From an uncultured Paracoccaceae bacterium (GTDB taxonomy: Bacteria; Pseudomonadota; Alphaproteobacteria; Rhodobacterales; Rhodobacteraceae): a stretch of DNA of 18,386 bases. The stretch's first letter is position 1, and each line of letters starts with the position of its first letter. Position numbers and translations under genes: made by a program. Under the pieces are notes generated by a model that worked only from the letters and a program-made list of their open reading frames with translations, searched no databases and had not been told where the DNA came from. The stretch spans positions 1-18,386 of the forward strand of contig CALESR010000088.1 of NCBI GenBank assembly GCA_937907485.1, written 5' to 3'. This document shows, piece by piece, positions 12,989 through 18,386 of the stretch.

Positions 12989-15902
12989 GCATCCGCCCTC
13001 CCTCGGGGTCGAAAAACACCGGGTTGCACACTTCGACCAGCACCTTGCGGCCGCGCAGCCCGTCGTCGAGCCGGATCACCTGCCCGTGCCGCGCGCGCCC
13101 GTCTTTCAGGAACCCCAGCCCCAGCCACATGCCCAGCGTCGGCGAGGGCGCGACCGAGGTGACATAGCCCTGATTGGCCTCACGCGTGGCCGCGTCGCGC
13201 TCGTTATAGAGATGGGCGCCAGCGGTCAGCACCTCGCCCTGATTGACTGGCATCAGCCCGACCAGTTGCTCGCGTCCGGGTTCCAGCAGGCCGGGGCGCA
13301 TGGCGGCGGTCTTGCCGATGCAGTCCTTCTTGGCCGAGACCATGCCGCCAAGGCCGACGTCATCCGCCGTCACCCGCCCGTGGATTTCGGCATGGGTGAT
13401 GAAGCCCTTTTCCACCCGCAGCACGTTGAGCGCCTCCATGCCATAGGCACAGCCGCCCAGATCATGCGCGGCGCGGATCAGCGCATCAAAGAGCGCGGCG
13501 CCATAGCGGGCGGGCACGGCGAGTTCATAGCCCTCCTCGCCCGAGAACGAGATGCGAAAGAGCCGCCCCTGCACGCCGCCGATGGTCATCGGCGCGCAGC
13601 CCATGAAGGGCAGCGCGGCCTGCACGCCCAGCGTCGCCAGCAGCGCGCGGGCCTTTGGCCCGGCGACGGCGAATTGCGCCCAGTTTTCGGTGACCGAGAT
13701 CAGCCGCAGGTCCCAACCGGCGCAGAAGGCCTGTTGCACGAAGTCGAGGTGCCGCATCACCGGCCCGGCAGCGGCGGTGGTGGTGGTGATGAGGAAGTGC
13801 TGCGGCCCCAGCCGGGCGCAGGTGCCGTCGTCGAGCACCATGCCGTCCTCGCGCAGCATCAGCCCATAACGCACCTTGCCGACGGCCAGCGTGGACATCG
13901 TGTTGGTATAGACAAAATCGAGGAAGCGCCCGGCGTCGGCGCCCTGCACGTCGATCTTGCCCAGCGTCGAGACCTCGGCCACGCCGACCGCGTCGCGGAC
14001 CTGTTTGACCTCGCGGTCGCAGGCGGTGCGCCAGTCGGATTCGCCCGCGCGGGGGAAATAGCTGGGCCGATACCACAGCCCGGCCTCGATCATCGGGGCG
14101 CCCATGCGGCGCGACTGGGCGTCGGAGGTCATGAAGCGCTGCGGCGCAAAGCCGCTGGCGCGGCCGCCTGCGCCCATCGCGGCAATGGAGACCGGGGTGA
14201 AGGGCGGGCGATACGTCGTTGTTCCGGTGGCGGGAATGCCCTGCCCCGTCGCCTCGGCCAGCACGGCCAGCGCGGCGACGTTCGAGGATTTGCCCTGATC
14301 CGGCGCCATGCCCTGCGTGGTATAGCGCTTCATGTGCTCGACCGAGGAATAGCCTTCCTGCGCGGCGAGTTTCACGTCCTTGGTGGTGACGTCATTGGCA
14401 AAGTCGAGCCAAGCGCGGCCGCCCGCATCGACGGCCCAGAGGGGGGCGATGGCATAGGGCGTGTCCTCGGCCTGCGGGATCGCCAGCGCGGGGGCGCTGA
14501 GGCCCAGATCGGCCAGCGCCTCGGCGGCGGCGGCGAGGCCATCGGCGAGACAGGCGGCGGTGGAAAACACGCCGCGCGCGGCACCGGCCACGACGAGCCC
14601 CGGCACCATGCCCGGACGTGGGACAAAGGCGGCGATGCGCTCGGACCACTCGGGACGACCGTTGCGGTGGCAGGCCAGATGCAGCGTCGGGTTCCAGCCG
14701 CCGGCCAAGGCCAGCGTGCGGGCCTCGATCAGCGAGGTGCCGCCGGCATGGGTGACCGCCACGTCGCGCAGCCCCAGCCGCCCGCGGGTGCCGGTGACCT
14801 CAGCCTGCGCGTAGACCGGGAAGGGCTCGGTCACCGGCAGGGCGCGGGGATCGACATAGGCGGCGATGCGGATGCCTTGGGCAAAGAGGGCGCGCGCGGT
14901 GGCGAGGCCGGAGTCGTTGTTGGAAAACACCACCACGGCGCCCGGATCGACGCCCCATTTGTTGACCATCGCCGAAACGCCCGAGGCCAGCATGACGCCG
15001 GGCCGGTCGTTGTCAGGATGGGCGATGGGCCGTTCGAGCGCGCCAGACGACAGGATCGCGCGTTTGGCGACGATGCGCCAGAAACACTCGCGCGGGAGGG
15101 CGCCGGGGGTGGCCAGATGCAGGCCGACCCGTTCGAGCGCGCCGAAGGTGCCGTCGTCATAGGCGCCGGTCACCGTGGTGCGGCTCATCAGCCGGACGTT
15201 GGGAAGCGCGGCCAGTTCGGCCACCACACCCGCCGCCCAGTCGGGGCCGGGCATGCCGCCGACCTCGGGCAGATCGGCCAGAAGGCGCCCGCCCATGCGC
15301 ACATCCTCGTCAGCGAGGATCACATCGGCCCCGGCGCGCGCCGCCACCAGCGCGGCCATCAGGCCGGTCGGCCCGGCACCGATCACCAGAAGGTCGCAAT
15401 GCGCCCGGGCCTTTTCATAGACGGACTCGTCATGGCGCCCCGACAGCCGCCCCAGCCCCGCCGCGCGGCGGATCGCCGGTTCATAGAGCTTTTCCCAAAA
15501 GGCGCGCGGCCACATGAAGGTCTTGTAATAGAACCCGGCGCTGAAGAAGGGTGCGAGGTGGTCGTTGACCGCCAGCAGGTCAAAGCCCAGGGGCCCCATG
15601 CGGTTCTGGCTGCGCGCGGTGAGGCCGTCGTAGAGCTCTTGCACCGTGGCGCGCACGTTGGGGGTCTGCTGCGTGCCCTCATGGATCTGCACCAGCGCGC
15701 TCGGCTCTTCGGACCCCATGGTCAAGGGGCCGCGCGGGCGGTGATACTTGAAACTGCGGCCCATCAGCCGCTGGCCACTGGCCAGCAGGGCCGAGGCCAG
15801 CGTATCGCCCTGAAACCCCTCGAAGCCCTTGCCGTCAAAGGTGAATTTCACCCGCCGCGCCCGGTCGATCAGCAGGCCCTTGCCGGGAATACGGTGCGTC
15901 AT
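12981..15902 (-). CDS. soxA: Sarcosine oxidase alpha subunit
   Basis: The 973-residue alpha subunit of heterotetrameric sarcosine oxidase carries the NAD+ site and the tetrahydrofolate site. The enzyme turns sarcosine, oxygen and tetrahydrofolate into glycine, hydrogen peroxide and methylene-tetrahydrofolate. Domains: an N-terminal ferredoxin-like fold without iron-sulfur cysteines (to about 100, ending near SFKYHRPRG and SEEPSALVQIHEG), a Rossmann NAD-binding region (LLVIGAGPTGLMAA, 172-184), a second dinucleotide segment (VVVFSNNDSG), and a C-terminal aminomethyltransferase-like folate domain (from about 600: VGVAEVSTLGKIDVQGADA, then FSGEEGYELAVPA). Length is as usual. The ATG overlaps the soxD stop (ATGA) and has GGAG seven bases upstream. 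The soxG gene overlaps its end. Confidence 0.95.
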   Translation of the reverse strand: MTHRIPGKGLLIDRARRVKFTFDGKGFEGFQGDTLASALLASGQRLMGRSFKYHRPRGPLTMGSEEPSALVQIHEGTQQTPNVRATVQELYDGLTARSQNRMGPLGFDLLAVNDHLAPFFSAGFYYKTFMWPRAFWEKLYEPAIRRAAGLGRLSGRHDESVYEKARAHCDLLVIGAGPTGLMAALVAARAGADVILADEDVRMGGRLLADLPEVGGMPGPDWAAGVVAELAALPNVRLMSRTTVTGAYDDGTFGALERVGLHLATPGALPRECFWRIVAKRAILSSGALERPIAHPDNDRPGVMLASGVSAMVNKWGVDPGAVVVFSNNDSGLATARALFAQGIRIAAYVDPRALPVTEPFPVYAQAEVTGTRGRLGLRDVAVTHAGGTSLIEARTLALAGGWNPTLHLACHRNGRPEWSERIAAFVPRPGMVPGLVVAGAARGVFSTAACLADGLAAAAEALADLGLSAPALAIPQAEDTPYAIAPLWAVDAGGRAWLDFANDVTTKDVKLAAQEGYSSVEHMKRYTTQGMAPDQGKSSNVAALAVLAEATGQGIPATGTTTYRPPFTPVSIAAMGAGGRASGFAPQRFMTSDAQSRRMGAPMIEAGLWYRPSYFPRAGESDWRTACDREVKQVRDAVGVAEVSTLGKIDVQGADAGRFLDFVYTNTMSTLAVGKVRYGLMLREDGMVLDDGTCARLGPQHFLITTTTAAAGPVMRHLDFVQQAFCAGWDLRLISVTENWAQFAVAGPKARALLATLGVQAALPFMGCAPMTIGGVQGRLFRISFSGEEGYELAVPARYGAALFDALIRAAHDLGGCAYGMEALNVLRVEKGFITHAEIHGRVTADDVGLGGMVSAKKDCIGKTAAMRPGLLEPGREQLVGLMPVNQGEVLTAGAHLYNERDAATREANQGYVTSVAPSPTLGMWLGLGFLKDGRARHGQVIRLDDGLRGRKVLVEVCNPVFFDPEGGRMRG

Positions 15903-16156
15903 GCCAGATCTCCCAGCGCACGCACGGCGAGGATCTCATGCGTCACGGTGTTGCGGGTGACCTCGAGCCAGCTTTGGCAAGGGTCGTGATACCACAGGTC
16001 GCGCGTCTCGCCCGCCGGGTTGTCGCGCAGATGCAGATAGGCGTCCCAGGCGTCGAGCCCCGCATCGGGCGCGGGCCGGTTGAGGAATTCGGCGGCGCCG
16101 TAATAGGTATACTCGCGCCGGTCGCGCGGGCCACAACAGGGGCAGGTCAGGCGCAT
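15899..16156 (-). CDS. soxD: Sarcosine oxidase delta subunit
   Basis: The 85-residue delta subunit is a small zinc protein that completes the sarcosine oxidase tetramer. Candidate zinc ligands are C5 and C8 in TCPCCG, and H57 and C60 in WYHDPCQSW; known SoxD proteins bind zinc through three cysteines and one histidine in these places. FLNRPAPD, YLHLRDNPAGETRDLW and the C-terminal RNTVTHEI are typical of the family. AAGGAG lies seven bases before the ATG. It starts 13 bases after the extra gene ends and overlaps soxA by four bases. In most genomes it follows soxB directly; here an unrelated gene stands between. Confidence 0.93.
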   Translation of the reverse strand: MRLTCPCCGPRDRREYTYYGAAEFLNRPAPDAGLDAWDAYLHLRDNPAGETRDLWYHDPCQSWLEVTRNTVTHEILAVRALGDLA

Positions 16157-16169
16157 GTCGTCTCCTTGG

Positions 16170-17069
16170 TCATTCCAGTCCCCGGCAGTCGGCGTCGGGC
16201 AGGCGGCGCAGGATGTGGCGGGTCTGGGCCTGATCCGGCAGTGCCAGATCGAGGCTGGCGCCGTCGAGGCCGAAGAGCAGATAGGACGCGGTGGTCAGGA
16301 TCACGCCGTCGCCTTCGGGCGTGGCGGAGAAACTGCCCTCGTCGGCGCCGGTGCGGCAGAGCCCGTCGCGGCTGGAGCACCAGACCGGCGCCTGCACCCG
16401 CGCGCCGCCCATCCCGGCGGCCAAGGCGCGCCCGCCCTCGGGCAGCATCACGGCCAGTGTCCCGGTCGACTGGGCAAAGGCAAAGCCGGCGTCCGGTTCC
16501 CCCAGCCGCAGCCGCAGCCCCAGCACGCCCTGCCCGCGGCCCATGTCGGAATAGTCGACGCCGTAGCAGCCTGCGCCGGGCAGCGGCTCTTGCCGCATCA
16601 GGCTGGCGCAGGCCTCGGGCGCAGCGGTGGTCAGGCGATAGGTGGTCACCTGCCCCGGCACCTCGGCAAGGTTCGAATAGCCGCCGCAACCCGCTTCGCC
16701 CAAGGCGAAATGCTCGGTGGTGATCTGGATGCCGCCGTCGATCGGCGTCGAGGAAAACCCGCCGCCGTCGCATTCGACAAAGCAGCCGCCATCGACGGCA
16801 TTGCAGATCAGCACCTGCGTCAGGCTCTGGCCCGCCACGCCGTCGCGCGCGCCCTGCCCCTGCGCGGCCATGCGCGCCTCGATCAGGCCGCCGCGGTTGG
16901 CGCCCTCGTCAAAGACCCAAAGCCGCAGCCCGGCGACACCCTGCGCCGGGTTCGCCGCCAGATGCGCGGCGTCATAGTCGCGCGCGTAACAGCCCGGCGC
17001 CGGAACCTCGGCGGCCGCGGCCAGCGCGAGGCTAGTGCAGATTGTGCTGAGAGCCAGTGCCTTCTTCAT
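16170..17069 (-). CDS. Secreted protein with two copies of an unrecognised domain, inside the sox operon
   Basis: I do not recognise this 299-residue protein. It opens with a signal peptide (MKKALALSTICTSLALAAAA), so it is exported. The mature part is two tandem copies of one domain of about 130-140 residues. Copy 1 has GCYARDYD, QGVAGLRL, a C..VDGGC segment, GGGFSSTPIDGGIQITT; copy 2 has GCYGVDYS, QGVLGLRL, a C..RDGLC segment, EGSFSATPEGDGVILTT. The cysteines recur at matching places (two in each CxxxDGxC stretch), suggesting disulfides. It is not a sarcosine oxidase subunit, which are cytosolic. The ATG at 17069 lies inside the end of soxB (38-base overlap) and has a GGGG-type ribosome site, so its translation is likely coupled to soxB. 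Role unknown; a periplasmic binding or envelope function is only a guess. Confidence 0.8.
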   Translation of the reverse strand: MKKALALSTICTSLALAAAAEVPAPGCYARDYDAAHLAANPAQGVAGLRLWVFDEGANRGGLIEARMAAQGQGARDGVAGQSLTQVLICNAVDGGCFVECDGGGFSSTPIDGGIQITTEHFALGEAGCGGYSNLAEVPGQVTTYRLTTAAPEACASLMRQEPLPGAGCYGVDYSDMGRGQGVLGLRLRLGEPDAGFAFAQSTGTLAVMLPEGGRALAAGMGGARVQAPVWCSSRDGLCRTGADEGSFSATPEGDGVILTTASYLLFGLDGASLDLALPDQAQTRHILRRLPDADCRGLE

Positions 17070-18285
17070 CCATGATCCCCTTGCCGGTGCGGAACCGGTC
17101 CAGCCTGAAGCGCGCCGCCACCGGATGCGGCTCGCCCTTGGCCATCAGATGCGCGAGGCACCAGCCACTGGCCGGCACCGCCTTGAACCCGCCATAGTTC
17201 CAGCCGGTGTTGATGAACAGACCCTCGACCGGCGCCTTGTCGATGATGGGGCTGCCATCGGGCGACATGTCCATGATCCCACCCCAGGATCGCAGCACCT
17301 TGGCCCGGCCGATCATCGGCATCAAGGTCATGCCCGCCTCCATCACATGCTCGACCATCGGCAGATTGCCGCGCGCGGCATAGGAGGCATAGAAATCCAG
17401 ATCGCCGCCGAACACGAGGCCGCCCTTGTCCGACTGGCTGATATAGAAATGCCCCATGCCAAAGCTGATGACATGGTCGATGACCGGTTTCAGCCCTTCG
17501 GTGACAAAGGCCTGCAGGATATGGCTCTCGATCGGCAGCCGCATCCCGGCCATCGCCGCCACCTGACCCGAGCGCCCGGCCACCACCATCGCCACCTTCT
17601 TCGCCCGGATCGGCCCGCGGGTGGTCTGCACGCCGGTCACCTTGCCATTGACGATGTCGATGCCGGTGACCTCGCAGTTCTGGATCAGATCGACCCCCAG
17701 CCGGTCCGCCCCGCGCGCATAGCCCCAGGCGACAGCATCATGCCGCGCCGTGCCGCCGCGCCGGTGCAACAGCCCGCCATAGATCGGAAACCGCGTCTGT
17801 TCGAAATCGAGATAGGGCAGATGCTGGCGCACACCATCGCGGTCCAGCAGGATCGCATCATCGCCCTGCGCCAACATCGCATTGCCGCGCCGGGCAAAGG
17901 CGTCGCGCTGGCCGTCCGAATGGAACAGGTTGATGAGGCCGCGCTGGCTGTGCATGACGTTATAGTTCAGCTCGCCCTCCAGCCCCTCCCACAGTTTCAG
18001 GGAATGGCTGTAGAATTCGCTGTTGCCGGGCAGAAAGTAATTCGCCCGCACGATGGTCGTATTGCGCCCGATGTTGCCGCTGCCCAGATAACCCTTTTCC
18101 AGCACCGCGATGTTCTTCAACCCGTGGTTTCTGGCCAGATAATAGGCCGTCGACAGCCCATGTCCGCCGCCGCCGATGATGATCGCATCATAGGCCGCCT
18201 TGGGCGCCGGGTCGCGCCACGCCCGGCCCCAGCCGGTGTTGCCCGTCAGCCCCTGCGCGAAAACCTTCCAGCCGCTATAGCGCAT
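17032..18285 (-). CDS. soxB: Sarcosine oxidase beta subunit
   Basis: The 417-residue beta subunit holds the catalytic flavins of heterotetrameric sarcosine oxidase: FAD, which oxidises sarcosine, and a covalently bound FMN, which passes electrons to oxygen. The N-terminal FAD fold reads YDAIIIGGGGHGLSTAYYL (32-50), followed by EKGYLGSGNIGRNTTIVRANY. H182 in GGTARHDAVAWGYA aligns with the histidine that carries FMN in the Corynebacterium enzyme. The C-terminal part includes RSWGGIMDMSPDGSPII, NTGWNYGGFKAVPASG and ends GSQHNLH as in the family. This sox is unrelated to sulfur oxidation. Two ATGs overlap at 18288 and 18285; 18285 is preferred because GAGG then lies five bases away. First gene of the operon; a hairpin element lies about 55 bases upstream. 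Confidence 0.95.
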   Translation of the reverse strand: MRYSGWKVFAQGLTGNTGWGRAWRDPAPKAAYDAIIIGGGGHGLSTAYYLARNHGLKNIAVLEKGYLGSGNIGRNTTIVRANYFLPGNSEFYSHSLKLWEGLEGELNYNVMHSQRGLINLFHSDGQRDAFARRGNAMLAQGDDAILLDRDGVRQHLPYLDFEQTRFPIYGGLLHRRGGTARHDAVAWGYARGADRLGVDLIQNCEVTGIDIVNGKVTGVQTTRGPIRAKKVAMVVAGRSGQVAAMAGMRLPIESHILQAFVTEGLKPVIDHVISFGMGHFYISQSDKGGLVFGGDLDFYASYAARGNLPMVEHVMEAGMTLMPMIGRAKVLRSWGGIMDMSPDGSPIIDKAPVEGLFINTGWNYGGFKAVPASGWCLAHLMAKGEPHPVAARFRLDRFRTGKGIMDEEGTGSQHNLH

Positions 18286-18339
18286 CATTCCCTCACTGCC
18301 TGCGCGCCCAGAAAACGCCCGCGCTCGCCGAAACACAAC

Positions 18340-18378
18340 CCCACCCCCTCTTTGCTCGGCAAATATCCTCGGGGTGGG
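18340..18378. other. Hairpin with AT-rich loop upstream of soxB
   Basis: CCCACCCC (18340-18347) and GGGGTGGG (18371-18378) are exact eight-base arms around a 23-base loop that holds CTCGGCAAATATCC. The minus strand of the loop side reads CCCCGAGGATATTTG, a string that I recall from many intergenic regions of Rhodobacterales, though this is memory and not a search. It could end transcription of whatever lies beyond the window or act in soxB control. The remaining bases to the soxB start show only a weak promoter candidate. Confidence 0.4.
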
Positions 18379-18386
18379 ACCGGGAG

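Noticed and set aside
12582..15989. A forward-strand open frame of over 1100 codons opposite soxA and soxG
   Set aside because: It is the antisense of well-recognised sox genes. High GC in third codon positions keeps such frames open, and its translation is rich in Arg, Gly, His and Gln with no known domain.
17032..18285. Reading the sox genes as sulfur-oxidation genes
   Set aside because: The sequences are flavin- and folate-dependent sarcosine oxidase subunits; the shared sox name is a coincidence.

Overview
This is a GC-rich chromosomal window. Its gene content points to an alphaproteobacterium of the Rhodobacterales (Rhodobacter/Paracoccus type): aerobic CobS/CobT cobaltochelatase genes, the mitochondrial-type complex I accessory subunit NDUFA12, a DUF2155 protein, a four-subunit sarcosine oxidase and a divergent glpR/glpD pair. 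I see no insertion sequence, phage gene, integrase, tRNA, rRNA, CRISPR array or plasmid function. Most of it looks like ordinary, densely packed core genome.

Layout. Positions 1-3872 (+) hold the 3' end of cobS, a bidirectional terminator, a reverse-strand FMN-reductase-family gene, a small exported protein with a calcium-loop-like motif, and cobT. So cobS and cobT, two parts of the CobNST cobalt-insertion machine for vitamin B12, flank two other genes. Positions 3878-4669 (-) encode a short-chain dehydrogenase whose usual catalytic tyrosine appears to be aspartate. It meets cobT tail to tail, five bases apart. Positions 4755-7229 (+) carry a YdeI/OmdA-type protein and a long, three-domain aminopeptidase P.

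Positions 7257-8501 (-) form a tight operon read NDUFA12, MlaD-like MCE protein, DUF2155 protein. Positions 8599-9682 (-) carry two overlapping cyclophilin genes, one cytosolic and one exported, ending in a good intrinsic terminator. The 294-base gap 9683-9976 has no gene but contains a small cluster of short repeats and a palindrome. Positions 9977-12463 hold glpD (-) and its probable repressor glpR (+), divergent around a 165-base control region with TTCG/CGAA operator-like repeats.

Positions 12479-18285 (-) are the sarcosine oxidase operon, read soxB, extra gene, soxD, soxA, soxG. The enzyme demethylates sarcosine (the last step of glycine betaine and choline breakdown) to glycine, passing the one-carbon unit to tetrahydrofolate. 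The odd member is the extra gene: a secreted, internally duplicated, cysteine-containing protein that I do not recognise. It sits between soxB and soxD and overlaps the end of soxB by 38 bases.

I do not see a clearly new multi-gene system. The most worthwhile leads are the duplicated secreted protein inside the sox operon, the tyrosine-less dehydrogenase, a perfect 19-bp palindrome at 1299-1317 between two divergent genes, and the repeat cluster at 9804-9888.
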